Assembly (NCBI GenBank): GCA_946122785.1 | Contig: CAMGYJ010000008.1 | Span: 7,031,742 to 7,095,741, forward strand | DNA length: 64,000 nucleotides | Origin: Linum tenue | Lineage: Eukaryota; Streptophyta; Magnoliopsida; Malpighiales; Linaceae | Direction: 5' to 3' | Shown here: positions 33,916 to 45,976 of the stretch, piece after piece | How the letters are laid out: the number at the start of each line of letters is the position of its first letter | How positions within the stretch are numbered: the stretch's first letter is position 1 | Position numbers and translations under genes: made by a program | The notes under the pieces: generated by a model | What the model saw: the letters and a program-made list of their open reading frames with translations, nothing else | Told to the model about the DNA's origin: nothing | The model's database searches: none

Positions 33916-34465
33916 TGTTTAAGCCTAGGATGTACTAGGCGGTTTGTGCGGAACGAGCGAGGCGCCTGTTTAGGATGATGGGGGACTCCAAGCTCCTACA
34001 AAACAAGGGTCCATGGGCGGTCGCCCAGGACACTCTCCAATGCCTAAGTTAGAGAGAGAAATGAGAATTTATGTTTGTTTAGATAGAGAGAGTAGTGGTT
34101 GGTTACCATTAATGTCGATCCCGGTGTATTTATAGCCCCTCCTCTCGAGCATGGGGCATTAAATGCTATTGTCAGGCGGCCTATACGCACCTTACCTTTC
34201 CCGAACCGCCTACGGCGGGCATTTAATGCTTAGTCCTGCTGTATCCGAGGTAGGTATCCCCAGGAAGATCTCTTTCTTCTGACACCAACGGTCACTTGTG
34301 TCGGGCGGCCTAGTCCCCGTCTTGTCATAGGGCGGCCGCCTGCTGCTCCCCTTCTCCCATGCTCTTCCTCGGGTTCTCCACCGAGACCCTGACTCCTCCT
34401 TGGGCCTTGTTCGGCTATTCCCTCCTGGGCCTCAAGCCCACTGCTGCTCAACTATGGGCCCAACA
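33916..34465 (-). repeat. 3' LTR of the Tat-type element
   Basis: 550 bp, ends TGTTGGGCCC...GGCTTAAACA in element orientation. It matches the other LTR apart from one base that I noticed. Confidence 0.93.
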
Positions 34466-35291
34466 ATTGCCCTTTAGTCGGGAAAAGCTTCGGGTTTTGG
34501 CGGCTACTCATTGCCGAACTATAGTTGAGCGGTCCCACAGTTCTCTGGCACTTGCCCTTTGCCCCTGGCCGCCAAGAGACGAAGGGTTCCCCCACGCGGT
34601 CTATTGTCCATGTGCGTAGCCTTCCTGATGCTATCGCTTCACTTCGACTGAGGGTTTGCTTTCATTGTTCCCCCTCCTCATGTGGTAGTGAAGCACTAGG
34701 CGGTCCGCTGGGTTAACGTATTCCTAGCCCTGTTCGGGACACTCCATGCGGCTGACTCTCAGTCAAGATGGTTGACGCCACGACTGAGGATTTAAGCGCT
34801 TCAGCTATTTCCCCCTCCTCAAGGCGTGTCCGAGACCAGGCGGTCTTCAATTGTCAATGGCGTCTCACGCTTCAGAGTTTTATGCGGTTATTCCCCGGCC
34901 GATTCGGCTTCTGCGGGCCGTTGCGTCGTTTGCATGCTGCGCCACGTGTATGCTCTCGGAATTGGTGCACTGACACCGGGCAGGCCTCACGTCCAATCAA
35001 CTGCCCGGCTTTTTTGAAATCCCTAGAGTAGGATTTACCCTCGGTCACTCAACCGTCGCTTCATCTGCCCCTTCTTTGCCCTATTTAAGTTCGCTCTTCC
35101 TCCGACCCTTTCTTCCTCCCTCACTTCGCTTGCTGCTGCTTCTTTTTCCTCCGGCCAAAATTGCTCGCTGCTCTCGATTTTCCCTTTCTTCCTATTTGAG
35201 AGAGAACTCCTCTCTGTCACCAGTACGAGCGGAATTCTTAACGAAGCTCCGACGTTCCCAGAAACGAGCGAAGAGACAACGAAAGCATCGA

Positions 35292-37443
35292 ATGGCAAAG
35301 GAATCCCAAAGCGCAACTCCGTCTGACAGCCAGAACCGGAATCTCTCTAGCGATGCCGCCGCCGTTACTTCCAGTGGAGCTGCTGCCACCACCACCTCCG
35401 GCGACGTTTGCACTTCCAGCAGTGCCCCTCGCTCATCCAGTGGACCGCCATCTGGGAGTAAACAGCCTACAGGTAACTGATTCTTTCCTTTCTCACGTGA
35501 CTTTAGGCTAGATATGTAGGTAGTCTCGATTTCATGCGCTCTTCCTAGCAAATACTTAGGCGGTCATTCTGTGGCCTTTTAGGAGTAGAACCCGACTTTG
35601 AGCCTGTAGCGGGGACGTCTGCCGGTCGCCGAGGGACATCGTCGACAGTCGGCGACAACCTTGGGTACTTCAGCTACTCCGAGGCGGAAAGTGAACCGCC
35701 TGCTACTATACCGGTCGTTCCGCTTTCATCGGATAGTGGGTCCGGAGACCGCCCAGTAGCGGAGGGGAGGGATCTGTCGCCCTCTTTGACGATCTCTGAT
35801 TCACTTCCTGTGTCCGCGTTCCAGGCCATAAATGATGATGTTTATCGGGTTAGGTTACACGCGGACATGTGGGAAGGGGAAGAGGTGCCTGAGAGTGCAT
35901 TCGAACAGGGACCGCCTAACACTGCCGCGTACAAACCGCATCAAGTACTCCGCCAGCTGAAGTTGCACGGCCTTCCCGTGGACTGGGATTATGCGGCTCC
36001 CTCCCCGAGAGGTCGATCGGGATCGTGCCCGGGCGTTTGGATCCCTATACATGTGGAGCACATCCGAATGGGGTTGACTTTTCCCCTCGACCCCATCCTC
36101 ACTCGGACGCTCCTCTTCTTGAACTGCACCTTGGGTCGCCTATCGCCCGGCATAGTTTTCCACTAGATAGTCTTTCGGGCCGCATGTGCGAAGATCAACG
36201 AGACGCCCTCCTTCGATGCTTTTCGACTACTGTACAAAATGAGGGGTTCCGAAAACTGTTGGTCCTGCTACCGTCGAGAGACACGGGTGGGGCTCGTGCG
36301 CGGAGCGCCAAAGTTGGACTCCCCTTGGTTTACAGAGTATTTCTTCGCCCGTCCGAAGGGTAGCTGGTATTCCGGAGAGGTTGAACCGCCAACTGGCTTT
36401 GCGTTGGGAGATAAGAAGGATTGGAACACTGACGTGAGCGGCCTTCAATCTAGCAAACCGCTTTTAGAGCGGATTGTGAATGCCCTTCAGATTAACCTTC
36501 CTCCTAGAGGCGATGACAACCCCTTGGAGATTATTCGGCCCTTTCACGGTTGGTTGCTTTCCTCGAATTTGCTAAGTTTTTTTATGATTTTCGCTTATGC
36601 GTCCTTTCTGCAGGCACCCGTCGTTACGCCGCGTCCGCCCGACCACCAAAGCCGGGGACTGCTGTCCCTGTCTCGCCTTCTGCCGCAGAACCTGCACGTT
36701 CAGCGGTTCCTCTCGCGAAGCCGACTTCGCCTTCGCAAAAACAGCTGGTGGCCAGCCGCTCCGGAGTTCTGAAACTATCGGAGCCTGCTCCTGCGAGGAA
36801 GTCCCTCAAACGGTCCTTGGATATCACTTCATCGAAGGACCTCGCTGCGACCGCCGGGGAGCCCCGCTTGAAAGGCATTTTCCTGGAAAAGCCTTCAACT
36901 CCCCTTGATGCCTACATTCCGAAGAAGCAGAAGAGGACCGCCGTCGACACATCCGTCTCCTTCTCCTCCCACGCCTCCTTGTATCCGGTGGCTGCCAAGC
37001 GTGCCATGCACGTGATTTTCGGAGGGCTCAGCGAATCCTTGTCTAGGGAGAGCGCCCTTCAGACGGAGCTGTCCAAGCTGCGGACTGAAAAGTCTGAGTT
37101 GCAGGACGCTCGGGAGGCCGACATGCTGCGGGCCGCTCAGGAGGCGATGGAGTCGTTTTGGTCTTCCCCCGAGTATCAAGCCGCCGACGATAAGAAATAC
37201 AAGAAACTGCTCGGTGATACCGTGTCCGCCATCCGCCACTGGTTCCGTCGTGAGTACCCCGGGATTGTGTGGGATACTAACGCTATATGGGACGCAGTCG
37301 AGTTTTGGGGCGATGATGACGTGAATTCTGAGTACGTTGCAACTCCCGAGGCGCCCACTGATACTGCCGCCAGCATAGAGATTGAAACCGCCACCAATGC
37401 AGAGGAAGGCGGTCAGCCAGCTGGAGGAGGGGAGAGCGGATGA
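35292..37443 (+). pseudogene. additional antisense ORF (aORF) of the Tat element, with introns and one stop
   Basis: It lies between pol and the 3' LTR on the opposite strand to gag-pol. Three exons can be placed: 35292-35472, 35583-36548 and 36614-37443, with GT-AG introns of 110 and 65 bp whose phases agree. The product would have about 658 codons with a single in-frame TAG at 36164. The N-terminal part is Ser/Thr/Ala-rich. The middle has a folded-domain look: LRQLKLHGLPVDWDY, FPLDPILTRTLLFLNCT, then ACAKINETPSFDAFR and PWFTEYFFARPKGSWYSG. A coiled-coil and acidic C-terminus follow. Antisense ORFs in this position are known from Tat-lineage elements; their function is unresolved. A resemblance to plant-mobile-domain-like proteins is my inference. 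Confidence 0.6.
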
Positions 37444-38042
37444 CCTATCTTCCAACCATTTTCTTGCTTTCTTGTTTTCCTTTTCCTTGCAAACAATCCG
37501 CTTCGTGCGTTTTTATGTTTTGGGTGTTTATCTGTTTTGGGGTCGCCTTTGCTGCTCCTAATGGGATGTTTCGCCTTTCGAATGCTGATCCTTGGTCTTT
37601 TTGCTTCTATCTTTTTTAATGCGTCCGTGACATATGTGGGTTATGCTTTTTCGTTGAGAGCGCTCTGAGGCGAGCTTTGGGTTTTATAACCTTATGCTTA
37701 TGGCAGTATGCTCGGAGGCGGCTTGCGGGCCTCGTTTTTTTATGATTGCTGGTAGTTGGATCGCGGGCGCTCGGAGGCGGTTCGCACGACCAATCTACGC
37801 TTAGCAGCAGTCTATGGGGGTTTAAACCAGATTCTGGGGCGCGGTGCTCAGGGGCAGTTTATACATTATTGCCTTAGTTGCGCCTTGTGAATTGTTAGAA
37901 CACATTCCGTTCGAATGGCAGAAGTTAACGCTCGGCGGCGTCTTTTCATTAATCGTGCATCTGAGTACACTAAGAGGACGCATACTACTGTGCGCCTCAT
38001 ACAAAACGCGGATGGCTTCTTATGCTCTGACCCGCCGGGCTA

Positions 38043-41000
38043 CTCAAAATACTTCTTCAGATGGATGGCGTTCCACGTCTTTGCTAACGGCTTCCCCTCC
38101 ATTGTGGCGAGTACATATGTCGCTGGCCCCAGCTTCTCGCCTATGAGGTACGGCCCTTCCCACGCGGCCGCCAGCTTGCCATGTCCTTCCCTTTGCTCGA
38201 AATTTCTTTTCAAGACCATGTCACCTTCCTCCAATGGTCGGGGTTTCACTTTTGCGTTGTACGCTTTCGCCGTCTTCAACTTCTCCTCCAGAGTCTTGAT
38301 AAACGCGGCGTCCCTCCTTGTTTCCACCATGTCCAAATGGTGCAGGAGCTTCCAGTGGTTATCCTCGGGGTTATATGCTTGGACGCGCAGTGATGGCAGG
38401 ACCAGCTGACTCGCTATGGCACAACTCCTAACAAAGGCCAAGTGTAACCAATGAAAGGGACTGCAGTATAGTGGCTCAAGTAATAAATATCGAATCCACG
38501 GGTCTCTAGAGTTACTATTACTCAGCTTCAATTCATTATCTAGCAAACCAGATTAAGATGAAAGAACTAAAACTACTCTAACAAACTACAGTTAAAGTTA
38601 ATCTAATTACAGGTTGGGAACTCACTTAGGTATGATTCCCCCTAGCCACTAGCCAGATTACTGATTGATGATCTCTAACCTGCTTCACTTTCATTCACAA
38701 TGCGGAGAATCCTTAACTAGACCTTGAGTCTCGACTAAAGGAACAAGGCCCTCTTGAGTCAATTGCCTAGAGGGACGTATCCTTCTCTAGAACAACCAAT
38801 CAAGGCGTTCTGAACTAGACTCCCTCTATCGAAAGAGGTTCTCAATCGATACAAAGCAGTGAATCAACCCTCGACTAAAGCAATCGATCCACTACTATCA
38901 ATCTATGGTGCTCTATTGACCTAATCAGGTATTCGCTCTCATAGGATCAAAGCAGAATCAATAATCTCGACTAAAGCAGAATTGAATCATTAAAACATGC
39001 ATAGATTGAATATGAACTCAAGATTATCAAGTCAGAGTACTCATACAATCATCCAATCCAACAAACATGGCTAGGGTTCCTCAAAACCTAAGTGAAGGGA
39101 AGTTACTCCATAGAGAAGAGAGAGACTGCAGTAAGAATCTTCAGATGATCAGTCTTCAAGTCCGGGCTTAATTCCCGAGCTCCAATGGCGAAGAAATCCT
39201 CCAAAATAGCTCCAAGAATGCTCCCAAGTCGCTCTCTCTCTCTAGGGTTCGTCCCTTGGGTGTTTGGGATCCAAAACCCAGCTCTCTCTCTCCTTTGGCT
39301 CGAATTTGGGTTAAAAAACCCGATTCTGGGCAAAACACGGTCGAGGGCACGGCCGTGCTTTGCCTCAGCCCGCCCGTGTTTTCAGCTCGAGTTGGCCAAA
39401 CTCAAATCAGCTCTCGGCAGTAAAAACACGGTCAAAGAACACGGCCGTGTTCTGAAGGCCTACTGCCCGTGTTTTCACTGCCGAGCCTGTTCAATGCTTC
39501 GTTTCTCCCTCGTCCGGACTCCGAATCAGTCGCCGTTTGATCCCAGACGCTCGTAGTCTCGTCCTCTTTCATTTCATAACAAGCTTGCATGATTCTTTGT
39601 TCATGAAGTGAGGTAGAAATCCATTCTTCTTCAGGTCATACCCGAGTTTCTTCTCCCGAATCGTCAATTGATCTCTGATTGACTTGAACTTTGCGCCTAT
39701 GCTTCACTTTATGTGCTAGGACCTGAAATATGACAAAGGAACACAACCTAGCGTAAAATAGGCCAAAGATGTGATAATTAAAGCTCAAACGATCAAGAAA
39801 CACAGGGGAAAACATGTGCAAATATCGAGTCATCACCAGCTCTGTTGGTGCGACCGCTTCCGAGCCATACGTTAGTGCGAATGGCGTCTCTCCGGTGGCT
39901 TGCTTGTAGTTCGTGCAGTGCGCCCACAGTACATGGGGAAGTTCCGCTGTCCACCCTCCTTTTGCTTCCTTCAACCTTCTTTTTAAGCCCCTCAGGATTA
40001 ACTTGTTGGACGACTCCACCTGTCCATTGGCTTGTGGGAATGCGACGGACGCCATCTTGCAGTTGATGCGGTTTCGGGCACAAAAATTTTCGAACGGTCT
40101 GCAATCAAACTGCGTGCCATGATCAGTTATGATAGTATGAGGAGTCCCAAACCTGATCATTATGTTGTTGAACAGGAATTTCTGGATTTTGGCACTGGTG
40201 ATCGTGTCTAACGGCTCCGCTTCAATCCACTTTGTGAAGTAGTCGACCGCCACCACCAGGTACTTTTTCCCTAAAGGAGCTGTGGGAAACGGTCCCAAGA
40301 GATCTAGGCCCCATTGTGCGAATGGCCACGGTCCCGTGATGCTCTTCAACTGTTCGCTTGGTAGGTGTTGTTTGCTGGCGTGAATTTGGCATTCGTGGCA
40401 CTTTTTAACCGCCTCCATTGCATCCTTCTTCACCGTTGGCCAATAGTACCCTTGAAGCAGTATTGTCCTCTCTAGACTACGCGGTCCCGAGTGGGTAGCG
40501 CATGTGCCTTGATGAATTTCCTTGACAATCCACTTTGCCTCCTCTGGACCGAGACACTTGAGATAGGCTCCCGAGAAGGATCTTTTGCACAGCTGCCCCT
40601 CTACCATGGTGTAGTGGGCCGCCTTTCTCTTGAGCGCTTTAGCCAAGACTGAGTCTCCTGGTACGACATCATTTTGTAAGTAGTCCACCAGAGTTGACCG
40701 CCAATCCCGAGCTTCGAGGGTCATCACTTCGTAGGCCTGAGTCGCTTCTTTTGTCACTGTCACACGGCGCTCTCCTTCAAAATCCATCGCGGTTGCCAGC
40801 TTTGACAAGGCGTCTGCATGGTGATTGTCTTCCCTTTTCACGTGCTCTAGCTTCCAGGAATCTAACTGCGCCAAGGTTCCCTTCACTTTCCCCGCCAATT
40901 CTGCTAAGGCTTCCTCCTTGACTTCATAGTTCTCTAGCACTTGGTTCACTACGAGCAGTGAGTCAGAGTATATATGCAAGTTGGAGGCGCCCATGTTGAC

Positions 41001-44000
41001 GACAATCTTCAGCCCGCTGAGGAGCGCCTCATATTCTGCTACATTGTTGGTCTTCAGCTCCAAGAACCGATGAGAAACTTCATGTATTACTCCATAGGGC
41101 GTCTCGATAACAATTCCGGCTCCTGCACCTCCCTTTCCAGCTGCCCCGTCCACGAATAGACGCCATATTTCAACTTCATCCTTTTCCCTGGCGTTTTCCA
41201 GGCTGAACCCCTCGGCGACAAAGTCGGCGAGCACTTGCCCCTTGATAGAAGGTCGTGGAGCGTATGCTATGTCATACTCACTGAGCTCGACCGCCCATTT
41301 AGTCATTCTCCCCGAGACGTCCATTCCCTTCAGAATCTTCTTCAAGGGTAGGTTTGACAACACGGTTATCTGGTGCCCTTGAAAGTAAGGTCGCAGTTTC
41401 CTTGCCGCTGACACAACGGCCAAGACCGCCCTCTCAATAGGCATGTAGCGCCTTTCTGCTGGGAGGAGCGCCTTGCTCACATAGTAGACTGGATGGTCTG
41501 AGCCATCGCCTTCTCTTCGTACCAACACCGAACTGACCGCTTGATTGGACACTGCAAGGTAAAGATATAGGGGCTCGCCTGGGCGTGGAGCGCTCAAGAC
41601 TGGGGGCGACGCTAGCTGCTCCACCAGTTGGAAAAAGGCCTTATCACATTCCGCGTTCCATTGTGAGCGGGACGCCGACTTCTTCAACATCTGGAAGAAA
41701 GGCGAACATTTATCCGCTGACCTAGGAATAAAGCGACTCAAAGCGGCCATCTTGCCATTGAAAGCCTGAATTTCCTTGATGGTTTGAGGCGGTCGCAGAC
41801 TAGTTACCGCCTCAATCTGCTTCGGGTTTGCTTCAATCCCTCTGCTTGTAATCATAAATCCCAGAAATTTGCCTGCCTTTGCGCCGAAAACGCACTTCAG
41901 AGGATTCAGCCGTAGGCGCTCCCTCCTTAGGCTCTCGAAAGTCTCTTTGAGGTCCTTCAGGTGATCATCTTCCTTTCTGCTCTTTACGAGGACATCATCC
42001 ACATAAGCCTCCACGTTTCTTCCCAGTTGGCTTCTGAAAACCGCATCTATCATCCTTTGGTACGTTGCTCCGGCGTTCTTCAGGCCAAATGGCATGACCG
42101 TGTAGCAGAAGTTGCCCATGTGGGTCATAAAAGTAGTTTTCTCCTGATCTTCTTCAGATAAGCGGATCTGGTGGTACCCCGAGAACATGTCCAGAAAGCT
42201 GAGACTTTCATGATTGGCGGTCGCGTCTATGAGCTGATCGATTCTTGGCAACGGATAGGCGTCTTTTGGGCAAGCTGCGTTCAGATTTGTGAAATCTATG
42301 CACATCCGCCATAGTCCAGAGGCCTTGCGAACGAAAACAGGGTTCGACAGCCAAGTGGGATACTTGACCTCTCGTATGAATCCAGCTTTTAGCAACCGCC
42401 TGACTTCTTCTTCTAATGCCATCTGCTTCTCAAGGGATGCGGCCCTCCTCCTCTGCTGAACGGGCTTGGACTTGTTTTTTACGGCCAAGTGGTGTTCCGC
42501 GAGTTCCCTTGAGACGCCCGGCATGTCTTCTGAAGTCCACGCAAACAGATCTTTGTATTCTTTGAGGAGCGCCAACAGCTCCCGTGCCTTCTCTTCTGTT
42601 AGGTGGGATGCAATTCTCACTTTTTTCTCTGGCTCGGCGTTATCCAGTATGACTTCCGCGTCCCCCTCTACCGCCTCGGGGCGTGGGTGGCCTCCTCTAG
42701 TATCCACCACGTCTACTTCCAAGCTCTGTATGGTCGCTTGGTAGCATTCCTTAGCCTGCTCACTGTTTCCTTTGACTTGCCCCACTCTTCCACCCACGGG
42801 GAATTTCAGCATCTGATGACAAGTGGAGGGAACCGCCGAAAATAATGACAGGAAACCGCGTCCCAAAATTGCATTATACGCCGACGGACAGTCAGCAACG
42901 TGAAAGTCCATTGAGCGTGTTTTTGTTATGTCTTCCTCTCCAATTGTCACCTGTAGAGTGACCACGCCTAGCACTCTGATTTTTGATCCAGAGAAGCCTA
43001 CTAGGCTTGTAGACGAGGGCTTGAGATCTTGGATGCTCATCTTCATGCTTTTGAGGGTGGAGTAGAACAGTATGTCGGCTGAGCTACCATTGTCGACCAA
43101 TGCCCTGGTAACTTTAAATTTCCTTGTCCTTAAAGAAATCACTAATGGATCCTCAGCGCTCTCACCAGGGGCTAGCTCGGAGGGTGAAAAGCTGATGTCT
43201 ACTTGCTCGTTTTTGTTAACATTTAAGCACTGCACCAGGCGGTCTCCCTCACTCCTGGGCCTTTTGCGACCGCCTGCAATAGTTATTACTTCGACGTCGT
43301 CCTCGTTCAACCGTGGCCGAGGCGACCTTCTTGGCGGCGGTGGGAGACGGTCATGTCTGGGAGACCGCTCCCGCCTTCGCGACCTCGATCTGTCACGCTT
43401 TGGTGTTCTTGATCTCTTTCTTGGGCTTGGCGATCTCTCCTTGTGATGCCTTTGCTCCGGTTGATGCGGTCTCGTGTCCAAACGACTTTTGAGATCTCCC
43501 GGCGCCAAGTACTTCAGGCTTGCTTTGAACTCCCGACACTCAGTGGTGTCATGGGTGGGCATCTGGTGCCAGTCACACCATTTTCGGTCTTCATCCCTCC
43601 TATGCGTCTGGTGCGCTCGGCTGTCACTTTTTCGGTCCCGGCCTTCTTCTCTACTGGTGGCAAAAACTTCCCTCCTGTTATCTCGATGGACATATCTTGA
43701 CTTGTAGCTCCTCTTCTCGGGGGACCGCCCCCTCCTCCTAGGTGACCCTCCTTTCTTCTTCTCTCTTTCTTTTATATGGGTGCGTTTGGCAACGTCCTCC
43801 ACTATCATGGCCTCTTCCAACAAAATCGCCTTTCTCACTAGGCGGTCCAGGTCGGGCCATTCCTTCAGCGTGTGCTCTTTCTTGATAAGCGCCCTTCGCA
43901 GTTCACAACTGTGCGTGGACATACGCAGGTTACCTGCCGCCACGCTCGGCGAGATTCCTTGCACTTCACAGGCTATAGTGTTCCACCGGTCATAGAAATC

Positions 44001-44744
44001 TGTCAGCGACTCTTCTCCCCCTTGCTTACAGTTGATTAATGACGACACTGTCAGCTTTCTTCTTCTCTGGGACGCGAACTTTGAGGAGAAAAGGGTCGCG
44101 AACTGCTCAAAATCTTCAATTATCCCCCCGGGCAAGGAGGTATACCAAGTCCTGCACTGACCGCCGAAGGTGACCGGGAACGCCTTGCATAGATCGGCGT
44201 CTGTGGCGTTGATGAGCTGCATCTTTAGCATGAATGCGCTCAAATGGTCGGTGGGATCTGAGTTCCCGTTGTATGTGGGTAGCCCGAGTGATGAGAAGTT
44301 GGGTGGAACCTGAGTTTTGAATAGACTCCTGGCTAGTGGGTTCTGGAGGATGGTGGGACCCTTGACTTTGCCATACGTGGGTTTGAGATGTTCCTCCAGA
44401 AATCCCAAGCTGTCTTCCGCACCTTCTTCTTCGTCGGGCTCCCCGCCTTCTGTCCGAGCAGGGCTGTCGGGACCACTTTCTTTTTCTTTCCCTTTGCTAG
44501 GCCGCTTTCCCGAGCTTCCTGGCGCTTCGACTTTTTTCTCTCTGAGCATGGCCAATATCTGACCTAGGCTCTCTTGCATGCTCGATATTTGCTGCCCTTG
44601 ACTCTTCACGCGGTCTTCCATCTCCATTTCTTCCTCCACAGTGGGCATTTCCAATCCTCGGATGCCACTCATCTGCGCGTCTGGAGCGCGAGGACTGCTT
44701 CTCCCTACTACACCCTTGACAGGAGTGTTGGAGCTCCCATCCAT
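38043..44744 (-). pseudogene. gag-pol of the Tat-type element, integrase split by an insertion
   Basis: One long frame runs from 44744 down to the insertion at 39834, and the integrase C-terminus resumes at 38407 and ends at a stop near 38040. Residue numbers are approximate. Gag core 160-300, Arg/Ser-rich linker, CDWH..PTHDTTEC knuckle near 390. Protease DNGSSADI near 550. Reverse transcriptase 780-1000 with YVDD near 916. A degenerate RNase H near 1035-1100, then a second RNase H (FVDGAAGKGG near 1198, AEYEAL near 1236, YSDS near 1260). Integrase HHCC 1415-1453 and DDE residues near 1480, 1541 and 1580. The DDE triad is intact, but the C-terminal DNA-binding part (about 120 residues, ending AIHLKKYFE) is separated by 1.43 kb. 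Other frames are clean, consistent with youth. Confidence 0.9.
38408..39834. mobile_element. 1.43-kb insertion of unknown class in the integrase region
   Basis: The insert is flanked by the 7-bp direct repeat ACCAGCT (38401-38407 and 39835-39841). Leaving it out makes the integrase frame continuous. The ends are GACTCGCTATGGCACA and, read from the right, GACTCGATATTTGCACA, separated from the right repeat by ATC. It has no long ORF. Around 39340-39480 it repeats a CACGGCCGTGTT palindrome. The inverted ends indicate a DNA transposon, but the repeat length fits no superfamily cleanly. Confidence 0.75.
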
Positions 44745-44787
44745 CCTTTCTTCAGTGCTCTCTCTCGCCCCACGGTGGGCGCCAAAT

Positions 44788-45337
44788 TGTTTAAGCCTAG
44801 GATGTACTAGGCGGTTTGTGCGGAACGAGCGAGGCGCCTGTTTAGGATGATGGGGGACTCCAAGCTCCTACAAAACAAGGGTCCGTGGGCGGTCGCCCAG
44901 GACACTCTCCAATGCCTAAGTTAGAGAGAGAAATGAGAATTTATGTTTGTTTAGATAGAGAGAGTAGTGGTTGGTTACCATTAATGTCGATCCCGGTGTA
45001 TTTATAGCCCCTCCTCTCGAGCATGGGGCATTAAATGCTATTGTCAGGCGGCCTATACGCACCTTACCTTTCCCGAACCGCCTACGGCGGGCATTTAATG
45101 CTTAGTCCTGCTGTATCCGAGGTAGGTATCCCCAGGAAGATCTCTTTCTTCTGACACCAACGGTCACTTGTGTCGGGCGGCCTAGTCCCCGTCTTGTCAT
45201 AGGGCGGCCGCCTGCTGCTCCCCTTCTCCCATGCTCTTCCTCGGGTTCTCCACCGAGACCCTGACTCCTCCTTGGGCCTTGTTCGGCTATTCCCTCCTGG
45301 GCCTCAAGCCCACTGCTGCTCAACTATGGGCCCAACA
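44788..45337 (-). repeat. 5' LTR of the Tat-type element
   Basis: 550 bp. The PBS (TTGGCGCC...) lies two bases inside its inner end on the minus strand, which fixes the orientation. Confidence 0.93.
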
Positions 45338-45976
45338 ATTGCTGAACTTGGAGTGGGAGGTCTCACATCAGATTGTCGTCGACTCCTTGGGATGGCGGCG
45401 ACTGGCGTCGATGAGGCGGGAGTGAGATGGTGGCGTGACTGGCGTCGGCGGCAGGGAGAGAGTGAGGGAGAGGAGGGAGTGGGTCGGCGACGGCAGGGGC
45501 AGCCGCGGGGCAGGGAGAGAGTGAGAGGGCCGCCGGCGGCTCGCGGCAGTGAGAGAGTGAGGGAGAGGGCCGGCGGCGGCAGGGAGAGGCGCGGCGGCGG
45601 ATTCGCGATGGTGGGCTGGAAAATCGACAATGGAACTCTCGTTTTAGGGGGGGTGGAAAATCGACAATGGAAAATCGACAGGGAGAGGGTGAAATCGCGG
45701 AATCGCGAGGGCTGCGGGCTGCGGCAGTTTAGGGATTTAGGTGGGTGAGGTCGCGCGCCGTCGTTTTAGGGGGGGTGAGGGAGTGCGCCGGTTAGTCGGT
45801 TTAACCGGCGGTTATTTGCCTCGGTTAGCCGGTTAACCGGCCTCCTCAACCTGTCTACCACCAACCGCCCCGTGACATCGTTTTTCGGTTATCGGTTAAC
45901 CGGTAACCGCCGGTTATCGGTTTAACCGGCCGGTTAACCGGCAACCGATAACCGAATGGCCAGCCCTACTTCCCAC

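Larger units (their letters stand above)
33916..45337 (-). mobile_element. Ty3/gypsy LTR retrotransposon, Tat lineage (11.4 kb)
   Basis: Two 550-bp LTRs (33916-34465 and 44788-45337) start TG and end CA, and I found one difference (34012 A against G). Both sides are flanked by the 5-bp duplication ATTGC (33911-33915 and 45338-45342). In element orientation (minus strand) the primer-binding site TTGGCGCCCACCGTGGGG follows the upstream LTR. Gag-pol lies next, then a region with an open frame on the opposite strand, then the polypurine tract and the 3' LTR. The gag-pol order PR-RT-RH-aRH-IN, the CPKDAYPLPRIDQL signature and the extra antisense ORF all point to the Tat group. The near-identical LTRs mean a very recent insertion. 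Confidence 0.93.
30347..45968 (-). mobile_element. 15.6-kb hAT transposon carrying a nested retrotransposon
   Basis: Terminal inverted repeats are TAGGGCTGGACATTCGGTTA on the left and TAGGGCTGGCCATTCGGTTA read from the right, with one mismatch. Both sides are flanked by the perfect 8-bp duplication CTTCCCAC (30339-30346 and 45969-45976). The subterminal regions are packed with GGTTAACCGG / AACCGATAACCG motifs, typical transposase-binding clusters. A BED/hAT transposase gene is encoded on the minus strand. Without the nested Ty3 element and one copy of its 5-bp duplication the hAT is about 4.2 kb, a normal autonomous size. 30480-31086 and 33492-33910 are its non-coding parts. Confidence 0.9.

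Noticed and set aside
40694..44850. Several plus-strand ORFs of 60-124 codons over gag-pol
   Set aside because: They lie opposite the conserved RT, RNase H and integrase frame and show no conserved motifs.
45272..45748. 158-codon Arg/Gly-rich frame after the right LTR
   Set aside because: It starts in the LTR and crosses into GC-rich 5' sequence of the hAT element; not a plausible protein.
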